From contig CAJNDS010000134.1 in NCBI GenBank assembly GCA_905221605.1, positions 18,501 through 82,500 on the forward strand: DNA of 64,000 nucleotides, in the 5' to 3' direction. The translations under genes and the position numbers were made by a program. Positions 32,550 through 42,109 of this stretch are shown here, piece by piece. The notes beneath the pieces are model-generated. The model had not been told where the DNA came from. It did not search any database and saw nothing but the letters and a program-made list of their open reading frames with translations. The stretch is from Symbiodinium natans. Lineage: Eukaryota; Sar; Dinophyceae; Suessiales; Symbiodiniaceae. The first letter of the stretch is position 1. Every line of letters starts with the position of its first letter.

Positions 32550-35090
32550 AGCCAAGCAGCGAAGAGACTGCAATGAAGCACACGAAAGCTTGAGCCTCAA
32601 AAGCCCGAGCCCCGAAGATCCCTGGAGCCCGAATTTTCAAGGTTCAAATATAGGAGCCTATGTAACTACCAATATTATTCCTTCGGGTTTAGGGCGTGAG
32701 GGTTTTAGGGTAGAGGGTTTACAATTTGGGAGCCTAAATGATTACCCATATTCTTCTTGCAGGGGTCCAAATTCTATTTATAGTATAAGAGCCCCCCCCA
32801 AACCCTATTGAAATACATTAGGGCCTCTAGATTAGGCGTTGGAGGTTAGGAAATTTTGGGGTTTAGGGCTTGTAGTTTTGGGGTTCAGGGATTAGTGTGC
32901 TTACAGGGTTCAGGCATTTTCTTACGAGCCGTGCTAGAAGGGGATTTGCGAAGGACCTGAACGTAAAGCATAGGGTTATATTTCATCCATTCCTAACAGA
33001 GCGCGAAACACTGAAACCCTAACCCCTAAACCCTAACCCTGAACCCCACCTGCAAAGCCCTCCGCCTAAACAGATGAGAATCTTAGCAACAAGAAATGGG
33101 AGTTTCAGACATTGCAACATCGACATTTCGATCATTTAGAACCTCAAGCAGTTAGGTCCTCAATGCAAGCATACCCAAATATTTAAGTACTTCAAATTGT
33201 AAGAAGCCTGAAAGTTCAAATTCCACCCTCAACCCTCAGCTGACACAAGGATGGTGCTGCCTTACACCACTCTTCTGCAGCAAGGGCAGGGAGCCTGATA
33301 CGCCCGGATCTCAAGCTTCAGGGTTTTGGGGATTGAGGGTTCGCAGAATGTCTTTCGACTTCATGGAGGGTGCCAGCGGCTACTAAAACCCTAAGCTCTA
33401 AGCCCCAAACCCTCAACCCTAAACCCTAAGCCCAAGACCCTAAACCCTAAACTCTGCATGTTAGTCTAAGCTCGAAGTTTGACCACTGCCAAGCTCAAGC
33501 GTCTTCAGCCCAACAGCCCTACAGCATGTCCTGAACCCCCAGGCTTAGTGAAGCCCTTCCAAAAAAAGAAACTGAAGCCCTAAGCGGTGTAAACCCCCAC
33601 GCTTCAAAAGCCCTACCTGAACCCTACACCCTGGCCCCAGACCCTAGCTCAAACACCTAAAGGCCTAAGCCCTAACCCTAATCCCAGCAGAAGACACAGA
33701 CCCCTACGCCTAAGGGGGGGAGCAATGTTTCAACCCTAAACCCTAAACCCTAAACCCTAAACCCTAAACCCTAAACCCTAAACCCTAAACCTTAAACCCT
33801 AAACCCTAAACCCTAACCCTAAACCCTAAACCGAAGGTTCGGGGGTTGAGGGTCCAACGCAGGGTTCAGCTAGAAGGCTTTGCGGGTTTAGGACCTAGGG
33901 CGCAGGGGTTCAAATCGGGCGTTTTTGAGTCTAGGGTTCGGCTAAAGGGTTTAGGATGGTTTAGGATAGGGTTCGGGATACCCTCAGGTTGCGAGGGACT
34001 CTCAATCCTAAACCCTAAATCCTAAACCCTAACCCTAAACCCTAAACCCTAAACCTTAAACCCTAAAGCCTAAAGCCTAAACCCTAAACCCTACTTCTAC
34101 AGGTACAGAATCCGTCCGACACGAAGGCGAGGACAAAGAGGACAGCGGATGTAATATACGTGCCGAAATACTCAGTGATATGATTCCCAAGGGTTCTAAA
34201 TATAAATGTACTACAATACAACCCTATTCTAAGTAATAACACTTATTCAGGCCCGTATATGTTATGTGCATTTTGATTTTGTCTGCCGGGCATACTCCGA
34301 GAAATTGGAGGTTAGGAAAAGGGGGGGGCGTGCAGGTTCAGCACGTTTATGTGTTTAGGGAGTGGGCTGAGGCTTGGTTTTGGGGCAGTAGATGCTTGCG
34401 GCTTGCATTGTTACGTAGATCCGTGCCTGTCCCGCACGCTCAGATGCACTTTTTCGCGCGACGTCGGCAGATTCCCACACCCGGTGACTCCTGTCGGACA
34501 CGCAGCGTGCAAGCCTTAAGGGAATCAAATGGTATGACGTGAAAGCAGTAACAGTGATGGCACCATTTGTGCTGACAAGGATGATCCCGATCCGGGTCAT
34601 ATGGGTGACGCTGATGATGACGATGATGATGAGGATGAGGAGGATGATGATAGCGGTTTTCTTACGATGGTTCAATGATGTTGTCGGTAAGCCTCTTCGC
34701 GGTAATTCCGACATCGACAACGGCAATATGCATGCTACAGTCAAAGCTGCCAAAACTGCTCCCTGTGCCCACAAACTTTGCATCTTGGGCCTCCTAAGCT
34801 TTAGACCTAGGATGAGTAGGGTGGTAGCCCCACACAGGGGAGTATTCCTTGATAAAAGCTTTCACCTTCCGTAGGTACTTGCGGATGACCCTCTCTCCGA
34901 AAGTCTGGACCCAAGACGTCCACAGGACAAGTCCACGGCTTCGCAGAGCCCTTCCTCCGGCCAGGACGGCTTGGGGTTTAGGGTTCAGGGCTGGAGCGTG
35001 ATCCCTAACCTGCGAAGCCTGAAGTCTCAACCCAATAACGCCCCTGCGTCACTAAGCTATACTAAGCTCTCTAGAGAAACCGTAGATTGT
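32550..35090. other. Telomere-word-rich non-coding stretch
   Basis: Scattered degenerate TTTAGGG/CCCTAAA words, with perfect arrays at 33732-33833 and 34006-34095 (CCCTAAA). At 34612-34660 a (GAT/GAC)n run could encode an acidic stretch (DADDDDDDEDEEDDDSG) but no splice context supports it. No other coding evidence. Confidence 0.55.
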
Positions 35091-35093
35091 CAG

Positions 35094-35732
35094 GAAGACT
35101 GGAAGCTTGTGCTGAAGGTTGGCAAGACAGCGAAGCTTGGATTTTCCAGCCCACTCTGGACCAACATGGAGCTCCTCAACGAAGCATCGGCCACGGACAC
35201 CGAAGAGGATGCCAAGTACAGCGCATTTAACACAGAGCCCTTTGAGCGGATTCGCATGTGCGTCGGCAGCCCGGAGACAAACTGCGTGGTGCACCACTTC
35301 ATGAAGAAGTACGACAGCGCCAAGGCCCTTTTCAGTGCCGGGTACATTCGAGACGAATACCTGGACAAGGGAGGCATTCTCAGCGCCTTCGGCCCTGCCG
35401 AAGGCAAGTACAAGGACTGCCCCATGCAGAGGCCAGGAAACAGCATGTGTAACAGCAGTCGGTGTGTTGTGGCACGTTCCTCCTGTGCTGTTGTTGTAGA
35501 CGCTTCCGTGAGGCCTGGATTCAACATCGAGTGCAAGGATGGCAACAAAGCTCGTTGGGGCTTCTGCAACAACTGCCAAAGCCAACCCTGCCAGAACGAA
35601 GATAGCGACGATGCGGACGCCGCTATCGGCATTGGACTCGCGGGACAGCGTACATCCACCGAGGTTGGAGCAGGTTGGACTGCGCGACGCATCAGAAATG
35701 GAGTCAGGAGTGATGTGCTAAGCATGTGCTAA
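35094..35732 (+). CDS. Cysteine-rich secreted-type protein exon, paralogue A
   Basis: Exon opens after GATTGTCAG (35093) and gives about 212 residues to a stop at 35732: DWKLVLKVGKTAKLGFSSPL, WTNMELLNEAS, FERIRMCVGSPETNC, GILSAFGPAEGKYKDCPMQR, PGFNIECKDGNKARWGFCNN, QPCQNEDSDDADAAIGIGLA. Conserved Cys (about ten), the CPMQRPG box and the DDADAAIGIG end recur in paralogue B. The pattern W-x-L-V-x-K ... SPLWTN recalls lectin- or fibrinogen-like secreted modules of marine organisms, but I cannot name the family. The CCAAGC-to-stop tail differs from B, so C-termini are not conserved. Confidence 0.6.
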   Translation, partial: EDWKLVLKVGKTAKLGFSSPLWTNMELLNEASATDTEEDAKYSAFNTEPFERIRMCVGSPETNCVVHHFMKKYDSAKALFSAGYIRDEYLDKGGILSAFGPAEGKYKDCPMQRPGNSMCNSSRCVVARSSCAVVVDASVRPGFNIECKDGNKARWGFCNNCQSQPCQNEDSDDADAAIGIGLAGQRTSTEVGAGWTARRIRNGVRSDVLSMC

Positions 35733-35739
35733 GCATGGG

Positions 35740-37185
35740 GTGTGCGGTACCTGCGTTTAGCTCTGCTTTGCCTCTCTTAGGTACTTCGCCTCAGGGTCGT
35801 GCAGCCCTACCAGCACGACCTTCAAGCCCGTCTCTCGGCTGCAGCTAGCTCCGAAATCCGAAACCCCGGCCCGCCAAACTTGTTCATTCGAGTACTTGGT
35901 TTAGGGTTAGGGTTTAGGGTTTAGGGTTTAGGGTTTAGGGTTGAGGGGCTGAAATTTCTGTATCTTCACCTCGCCTCGGCTTGGAAATACGGCTGCCGCT
36001 GGTGCACCATAACTACAGCTGCCTATTATATCCCTGCATATACCGACTCGTATAATTAACAGTCCAAAGTTAAAAGTATATAATGTGTATATATATATAT
36101 ATTTATATGTATACATACATAATCTTTGATTGGTGCCTATACAGCAAGCTATACGATAATTTCTCTATGCAAACATGTTTCAGTGTATGTCATGGATCCA
36201 GTTGCTGTCGAGACCATATGTCCTAAATGCTAGCGGGTGTGAGAACTGCAAGGGCGGTCCCTGATGGTGTCAACGACCTTTGCAAGGGCGCAGGAGGGCC
36301 AAGGAACTCTAGAACTTGTTTGGGCTTCAGTGTCAAGGTAAGGGTTTAGGGCAAGATTGTGTGAAAAGAAGCAGCGATGTAGCGGATAGCAAACTCGGCC
36401 CAGAGCTAGTTGTGTTCAGGTACGTGGCGGCCTTGTTTGTTGTCAGCATAGAGCCGTAGCATGCAGCCCGTGCTTTTCCCTTCATTCCGTGCTTCTTATC
36501 CGCAAGCATGCAGCACGACCGCCGCGGCATGGTCCCGAACTGGCCCAATAGCCCTAAACCCTAAACCCTAAACCCTCAACCCTCAACCCTAAACCCTAAA
36601 CTCCAACCTGCATCGTAGCCCCGGAGTTCAAATCCCGAAGCCCCACATGAGCGGTCCAGGTGTGGCTCTGGGTCTCCAGCCTTGACGCTTGTCTGGTTTA
36701 GGGTTTAGGGTTTAGGGTTTAGGGTTTAGGGCTTCAGGGTTTCAGGGTTTCAGGGTTTCAGGGGTTCAGGGGTTCAGGGGTTCAGGGGTTCAGGGTTCAG
36801 GGGTTCAGGGGTTCAGGGGTTCAGGGTTCAGGGTTCGAAACGAGACCTCGACCAGAGGCGAGTTTTCTACAACACCCGGCGAAGCCCTTTCGCAGCATCT
36901 TCTTTTCGAAACTCCTGACAATACTCGAGCCCATGACCTTCAGGAGGGATACTTACTTGTCTAGAGATGTGCCATCGTCTGACAACAGCAGCTCGGAAAG
37001 GAGACGTTCGACTCCCTTGGATTCTGCCTAATCATAGAAGCCTGAATGATTGCTAATATTAGTCCTTAGGGTTCCGAATACATTTATACGATGATTTTAA
37101 CACTACGCGACCCGCCTCGGCCCGGCCTAGCGCATCCGCGTGAGCATGGTGACTCCGCAGCGCCCAAGTCGCTGGACCCCAAGCA
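35740..37185. other. Non-coding stretch with telomere-like variants
   Basis: Arrays at 35899-35942 (TTTAGGG), 36551-36603 (CCCTAAA/CCCTCAA), and 36697-36837, which begins TTTAGGG and turns into runs of TTTCAGGG and GTTCAGGG, two homogeneous variants. A (TA)n run lies at 36085-36115. No gene seen. Confidence 0.65.
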
Positions 37186-37220
37186 ATAAGGGTTGGGTTT
37201 AGGGTTTAGGGTTTAGGGTT

Positions 37221-37384
37221 GAAAGGGCTATTGCTGAGTGAGCGTGTCAATCACCAAAGCCAGACGTCAGGCGAAGGTGAGCAGGCCATGAGGGTGCGCA
37301 GCTGCTATTCTGCTGTTGCCCTGGTGGCTCCATCGCCTTCTCAGATCTTTGGCTAGCAGTCTCACAGGGAGTGTCGAAAGCGCC
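37221..37384 (+). repeat. Split direct repeat A1
   Basis: 164 bp from GAAAGGGCTATTGCTGAGTG to GTGTCGAAAGCGCC; same as 40383-40546. It forms the exact left end of the retroelement, directly after a TTTAGGG array. Confidence 0.93.
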
Positions 37385-37467
37385 ATGGTTTTTCGTGCCC
37401 CGCCTGTGGTGGGCTGCTGCTAACTGCTGAGGTTCTGTCGTGGACAGTTGCTTACCGCCTCAAGGGA

Positions 37468-39924
37468 ATGGATATGGCTGGTGTTCACGACGATTTTCCT
37501 CTGCCTTGGGCCACACGTTCATGTTCTCCTGCAAGGCGGTATCGCAACAAGCGGCGGTTGCTTCGCCATAAGTTACAGCTGACGGTTCTCCAAGCACTCG
37601 TGTGTGGTGTGCCTGCCGGCATGAAAGCCCACAGCCCTGCGGCGCCCACGCTCCGACATGACGCTGTGCGAGCTCATGGCCCCGCGACACCCACGCTACA
37701 ACCTGACGCTGTGCAAGCTACCTCTGCTGCGGATGTTTTCTGCGACACGCTACAGCAGTTTCTGCCAGGCTCCGCTCTCAATGTGGCGGTCTACTGGAGA
37801 CACTGGGTCTCCTGTGACTGTGCGACCCCCAAACATCGGCTTCGCAACCTTTTCCCCATCCCCAAATTAGCTGCTTGGCCAGATCAGGTGGAGAGGGGCG
37901 ATATTCGCGTGGAGACGTGCATGGCTGTCAGCAACTTCTGTCTAGCAGCTTTAAACTGTCTGGAGCAAGGCCTCAAAGCTGCGACGGCTTCACAGTCTTT
38001 TCCTGCGAGAGCTACAGCTGCGCAGAGTTCAGTTCAGCTCCATGTGGCAGACAGGGTGGTGCGCTACCTCGCCCGCCTGAATAAGTTTTTCGGGCACACG
38101 TTGCTGTGGCGCAACACCTTGAATAGCGATGCAGGAGCGGGGTCCAAGCAATACCGGGACCTTCGCGCTGAAGACGTGGATCTTCCTCAGGTGGCTGCAA
38201 CGTGCGAGCCGCTTGGGCTCATCGAAGCGGAGCTCGCCGCGCAGATTAGGGATGCTAGCAACGTTTTCCCGGGGACTGCCAACGTACAACCGCCACCTAG
38301 GGTCACTGCTTCAGAACGCTTGGAGTACCTGCGCCTTACCATACGTGAGCTTCGCTGCGGTAAACTCCGGCTCAGGCGCCGCGCTCTGGCCACTGCTGGC
38401 ATTTTTGCTGCTGAAAAGACAAATGGACGGCAGCGAAAGATCTGGGATGGTTCGAGTGTTTCTGCTTTGGCAAAGGACCCTCCAAAACCGAGGAGACTGG
38501 CCAATCCTTCTTGTTTCTTGGAGCTGGAGGTGAAGCCAGGTGAGGACTTGCTGTTCTCCAAGCGTGACGCCTGCACCTTTTTCGATGTCTTGAAGGTGCC
38601 CGCTGAGCTACAACCTTGGCTGGCGCAGCCTCCTGTCAGAGTACACGAGCTCTTGGATGCTGGAATGACGTGCGAAGACGTTCTCACATTCTGCGATGAT
38701 GGTGGGGAGTCTGGGAGCATATCTTCAAGCAGCTGGCTGTACCCTACGCACGTGGTGTGGCCAATGGGTTTTTCTTGGTCGTCAGCTGTGGCTCAAAGCA
38801 CCACTGTTGCCACTTGCCTGGGGGCAGGTATTCAGGAGTCATGCATTCTGAGTCCTGACCACGACCCTCCTGCCGATCAACAAGAGCTGGTTATGGTGGC
38901 CACTGACGACACTGTTCTCTTCCACCGCAGCGTGCAACGCGGGGAAAGAACGTTGACCCGACTGGATGATGCTTTCGCGAGGAATGGGATCCCTCGTAAT
39001 CGTCGAAAGGACGTCACTCTGGCTGACAGCATCACTGCTCTTGGCTGCGAACTGAGAAACAACCCTCCTGTTGCTGAGCCTGCTGAAGGTCGCCTGGGCG
39101 ATGCAGTCTGCAGAACATTGGACTTGTTGCACGGTGGTGTGGCTAGCCCAAGAAGTGTGCACAGTCTCCTAGGCATATGGGAATGGTTTGCGCTTCTCCA
39201 ACGGGGCTTCTTCAGTATCTACAGCGATGTGTGTTCTTTTGTGCAGCTTACACCTGAACTGGACACCCGACGCGTGCCATCCGGGGTTCTGAATGAGTTC
39301 CTCACTACTCTGCTTCTCTCACCATTGCTTGCTGCTGGCCTGGACCGATTGCCTCTCGCAACGCTTATTGCCACAGATGCTTGCCCAGAGTATGGTTTTG
39401 GCGTTTGCCGGAGTGTGTGTGCGTCTTCCGAGGCCGCTGATGTCTGCAGAATGGCAGAACGCAGGGGCGATTTCGTGCGACTCACGCCTTGTCCCGAAGA
39501 TCCGGTGGAGCTCAGGCGTGATGGGAAGCCAAGGCGACTAAAGCTGACGCAGCGAGACTTCGCAACTGTGGTTTCCTCACGTGCCAAGTGGAAATCACAT
39601 GCTGGAGTGTTAGAAGTACATGGCTACTTGTTGGGCTTGAAGTGGGTTACGCGCAATCCCAAAAGACATCATCACAAGGTGGCGTTTTTGGTGGATGCCA
39701 AGGCCGTGGTAGGGGCAGCGTCCAAGGGGCGCAGTTCTGCCCACGCTTTTCTCAAAGTGCTTCAGAGTGCAGCTGCCTATACCCTCGGCGCAGACATCTT
39801 GCCAAGGATCGTGTACATCCCCAGCGAGTCAAACCCTGCAGATGGGCCTTCGCGTGGCAAGCGCAGAAGACGCGCTGCCAACAGAAGTGCTCGCAAGCCA
39901 AGAACGAAACCCAAGGTTTTCTAA
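37468..39924 (+). CDS. Reverse transcriptase-RNase H of a DIRS-order retroelement
   Basis: Intact frame of 818 residues from ATG 37468. The RT part includes KTNGRQRKIWDGS (fingers), SKRDACTFFDVLKVP (motif A with catalytic Asp), THVVWPMGFSWSSAVAQS (motif B) and LVMVATDDTVLFHR (motif C with the Asp pair), followed by LTRLDDAFARNGI and the thumb-like GIWEWFALLQRG. The RNase H part shows TLIATDACPEYGFGV, HAGVLEVHGYLLGLKW, KVAFLVDAKAVVGAASKG and YIPSESNPADGPSRG, holding the Asp-Glu-Asp-Asp set; this last box is typical of DIRS-order elements. The first ~250 residues and the ORF's lack of a gag or zinc knuckle are unexplained. The basic tail (RRRRAANRSARKPRTKPK) may bind nucleic acid. It is undamaged, so recent activity is likely, with integration functions supplied in trans. 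Confidence 0.9.
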   Translation: MDMAGVHDDFPLPWATRSCSPARRYRNKRRLLRHKLQLTVLQALVCGVPAGMKAHSPAAPTLRHDAVRAHGPATPTLQPDAVQATSAADVFCDTLQQFLPGSALNVAVYWRHWVSCDCATPKHRLRNLFPIPKLAAWPDQVERGDIRVETCMAVSNFCLAALNCLEQGLKAATASQSFPARATAAQSSVQLHVADRVVRYLARLNKFFGHTLLWRNTLNSDAGAGSKQYRDLRAEDVDLPQVAATCEPLGLIEAELAAQIRDASNVFPGTANVQPPPRVTASERLEYLRLTIRELRCGKLRLRRRALATAGIFAAEKTNGRQRKIWDGSSVSALAKDPPKPRRLANPSCFLELEVKPGEDLLFSKRDACTFFDVLKVPAELQPWLAQPPVRVHELLDAGMTCEDVLTFCDDGGESGSISSSSWLYPTHVVWPMGFSWSSAVAQSTTVATCLGAGIQESCILSPDHDPPADQQELVMVATDDTVLFHRSVQRGERTLTRLDDAFARNGIPRNRRKDVTLADSITALGCELRNNPPVAEPAEGRLGDAVCRTLDLLHGGVASPRSVHSLLGIWEWFALLQRGFFSIYSDVCSFVQLTPELDTRRVPSGVLNEFLTTLLLSPLLAAGLDRLPLATLIATDACPEYGFGVCRSVCASSEAADVCRMAERRGDFVRLTPCPEDPVELRRDGKPRRLKLTQRDFATVVSSRAKWKSHAGVLEVHGYLLGLKWVTRNPKRHHHKVAFLVDAKAVVGAASKGRSSAHAFLKVLQSAAAYTLGADILPRIVYIPSESNPADGPSRGKRRRRAANRSARKPRTKPKVF

Positions 39925-40235
39925 GCTTCGAATTCAAGTGTAGGTGCCACCGGCGCTCTATCCTCGGGTACCGGGCATGTTTCCGTGTCTTTGTGGCGAT
40001 GCTGCGCTACAATGGCCTGTGGGCAGCTGCTGGAGAGGCTGTTTGCTGTTCCTGAGGACGAGGGCCTCCACGATCGGCTCCAATCGTGAAGATTCCGTTT
40101 GCCTTCCCAGGCGTGGTTTGCTTGAGATTTGCAGGCTGCTGTTACACTCCTGGTCGGGCTTCTTTTGCATGGCTTCATTTTTTCTGACACTTCCCATGTG
40201 TGCGGCGGTGCTTCGCTCCACCAGTGCGGGGATAT

Positions 40236-40382
40236 GGGCTTTTCTACTTGGGAAGTTTTTCTGAATGGCATTACAGGCTCCAGATTTCTGTCCCCAGTGA
40301 TGTGCTCTACTCCGCGGTGGCTTCTGCAAAAAGGCCTGCGGCAGCCCTGAGGCAAGCCCTCGTGAGTGGCAACGTAAGCAAT
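40236..40382 (+). repeat. Split direct repeat B1
   Basis: 147 bp from GGGCTTTTCTACTTGGGAAG to GTGGCAACGTAAGCAAT; same as 40563-40709. It abuts A2 directly, giving the B-A junction expected of the circular intermediate. Confidence 0.92.
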
Positions 40383-40546
40383 GAAAGGGCTATTGCTGAG
40401 TGAGCGTGTCAATCACCAAAGCCAGACGTCAGGCGAAGGTGAGCAGGCCATGAGGGTGCGCAGCTGCTATTCTGCTGTTGCCCTGGTGGCTCCATCGCCT
40501 TCTCAGATCTTTGGCTAGCAGTCTCACAGGGAGTGTCGAAAGCGCC
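40383..40546 (+). repeat. Split direct repeat A2
   Basis: 164 bp, same as A1 (37221-37384). It is followed by a 16-bp C-rich spacer and then B2. Confidence 0.93.
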
Positions 40547-40562
40547 CCCACCCAGCCCGCCC

Positions 40563-40709
40563 GGGCTTTTCTACTTGGGAAGTTTTTCTGAATGGCATTA
40601 CAGGCTCCAGATTTCTGTCCCCAGTGATGTGCTCTACTCCGCGGTGGCTTCTGCAAAAAGGCCTGCGGCAGCCCTGAGGCAAGCCCTCGTGAGTGGCAAC
40701 GTAAGCAAT
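40563..40709 (+). repeat. Split direct repeat B2
   Basis: 147 bp, same as B1. It forms the exact right end of the element; the next base continues a TTTAGGG array in register with the left flank. Confidence 0.92.
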
Positions 40710-40802
40710 TAGGGTTTAGGGTTTAGGGTTTAGGGTTTAGGGTTTAGGGTTTAGAGTTTAGGGTTTAGGGTTTAGGGTTTAAAGTTTAAGGTTCAGGGTT
40801 TA
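40710..40802. repeat. Telomere-like array, TTTAGGG, hosting the retroelement
   Basis: TTTAGGG units, becoming irregular (TTTAGAG, TTTAAAG) to the right. Together with 37186-37220 it forms one array split by the retroelement. Confidence 0.9.
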
Positions 40803-40839
40803 GACGGTTCGGCTTGGACAGGGTTCGTAACAGAATGCT

Positions 40840-40861
40840 CGGGGGGGGGGGGGGGGGGGGG
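40840..40861. repeat. Poly-G run
   Basis: About 22 consecutive G. A similar run of about 20 G occurs at 57896-57915. Both lie near telomere-like words and could fold as G-quadruplexes or be assembly trouble spots. Confidence 0.9.
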
Positions 40862-41326
40862 CTGCTGGGGGGCGCTTCAACTGCCCTGATGCTGCGAACC
40901 GTCCGCTTTCAGATCGTGGTCCGCCTACGGGGGGTACCCATTCCAGGCAAAAAAAGGGGGCCGACATGTGGCTTTGGGCTTGGGGGGGGGTGCCTGTTCT
41001 CACAACCTATACACCTTCGGCCCGAGGCCTCGGCGGATGTACCCCAAAACCTTATTCTAATTGTTAAAGGCCCCTATACTAGCCTGCCCAGAACTCTCAC
41101 ACTACTGGGCGTGCGCGGATTGGGGATCAAGGTTGGGGAAGCCGGGAAGCCTTGATTTCAGTTCACCCGGAGCAGGGAGTCACATGCGGTTTCACTCGGT
41201 CTTATATAGGGGGCTCGGGCGTGGGCAAGGAGAAGTCAAGCACGAACCTCAAGATCTTGCAAGCTGGAACCCGGAAGAGCCCTCAAGGCTTAAACCGAAG
41301 CAGATCCACGCAGCCAGAATCCACCT

Positions 41327-41438
41327 TAAACCCTAAACCCTAAACCCTAAACCCTAAACCCTAAACCCTAAACCCTAAACCCTAAACCCTAAACCCTAAA
41401 CCCTAAACCCTAAACCTTAAACCCTAAACCCTAAACCT
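41327..41438. repeat. Telomere-like array, CCCTAAA
   Basis: About 16 units, one with CCTTAAA. It ends 9 bp before the splice acceptor of the paralogue B exon, so it sits at the 3' end of an intron. Confidence 0.93.
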
Positions 41439-41446
41439 CACTCTCA

Positions 41447-42101
41447 GGCGAACTGGAAGCTTGTGCTGAAGGTTGGCAAGACAGCGAAGCTGGGATTCTC
41501 CAGCCCACTCTGGACCAACACGGAGCTCCTCAACGAAGCATCGTCTCCGGACACCGAGGAGGATGCCAAGTACAGCGACTTTAACACGGAGCCCTTTGAG
41601 CGGATTCGCATGTGCGTCGGCAAACCGGAGACAAACTGCGTGGAGCACATCTTCTCCAAAAAGTACGACAGCGCCAAGGCCCTCTTCAGCGCCGGGTACA
41701 TTCGAGACGCAAAGGTGGACAAGGAAGGCATTCTCAGCGCCTTCGGCCCCGACAAAGGCTCGTACAAGGACTGCCCCATGCAAAGGCCAGGAAACAGCAT
41801 ATGTAACAGCAGTCGGTGTGTTGTGGCATGTTCCTCTTGCGCTTTTGTTGTAGACGCTTCTGTGAGGCCTGGATTCAACATCGAGTGCAAGGATGGCAAC
41901 AAAGCTCGTTGGGGCTTCTGCAACAACTGCCGAAGCCAACCCTGCCAGAATGCAGATACCGACGATGCGGACGCCGCTATCGGCATCGGAATCGCGGGAC
42001 AGGCAACGGACACTGAGCTTGGAGCAGGCTGGACGAAGTGGCGCAGTTGCAAAGCAGTCACGAGCGCTGTTCTAAAGCAATGTGGGCCTGTCCCCAAATA
42101 G
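41447..42101 (+). CDS. Cysteine-rich secreted-type protein exon, paralogue B
   Basis: Opens after CTCTCAG (41446) and encodes about 217 residues to TAG at 42101. It parallels paralogue A: NWKLVLKVGKTAKLGFSSPL, WTNTELLNEASS, IRMCVGKPETNCVEH, GILSAFGPDKGSYKDCPMQR, FNIECKDGNKARWGFCNN, TDDADAAIGIGIAGQ. Most differences are single substitutions, and all Cys in the core are kept. The C-terminus (GWTKWRSCKAVTSAVLKQCG) differs from A. The exon's intron side is filled by the CCCTAAA array. Copies A and B are 6.35 kb apart on the same strand and enclose the retroelement. Function unknown; secretion is inferred from Cys content only. Confidence 0.62.
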
Positions 42102-42109
42102 CAGTACCC

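Larger units (their letters stand above)
37221..40709 (+). mobile_element. Ngaro/PAT-like retroelement with split direct repeats
   Basis: 3,489 bp with the order A1 (37221-37384), RT-RNase H ORF (37468-39924), B1 (40236-40382), A2 (40383-40546), B2 (40563-40709). A1 and A2 are both 164 bp, B1 and B2 both 147 bp, with no differences that I could see. This A1-ORF-B1-A2-B2 layout is established for Ngaro and PAT retrotransposons, which integrate by a tyrosine recombinase. The left flank ends TTTAGGGTT and the right flank starts TAGGGTTTAGGG, so joining the flanks gives an unbroken TTTAGGG array and there is no target duplication. No recombinase or methyltransferase ORF is present. Confidence 0.88.
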
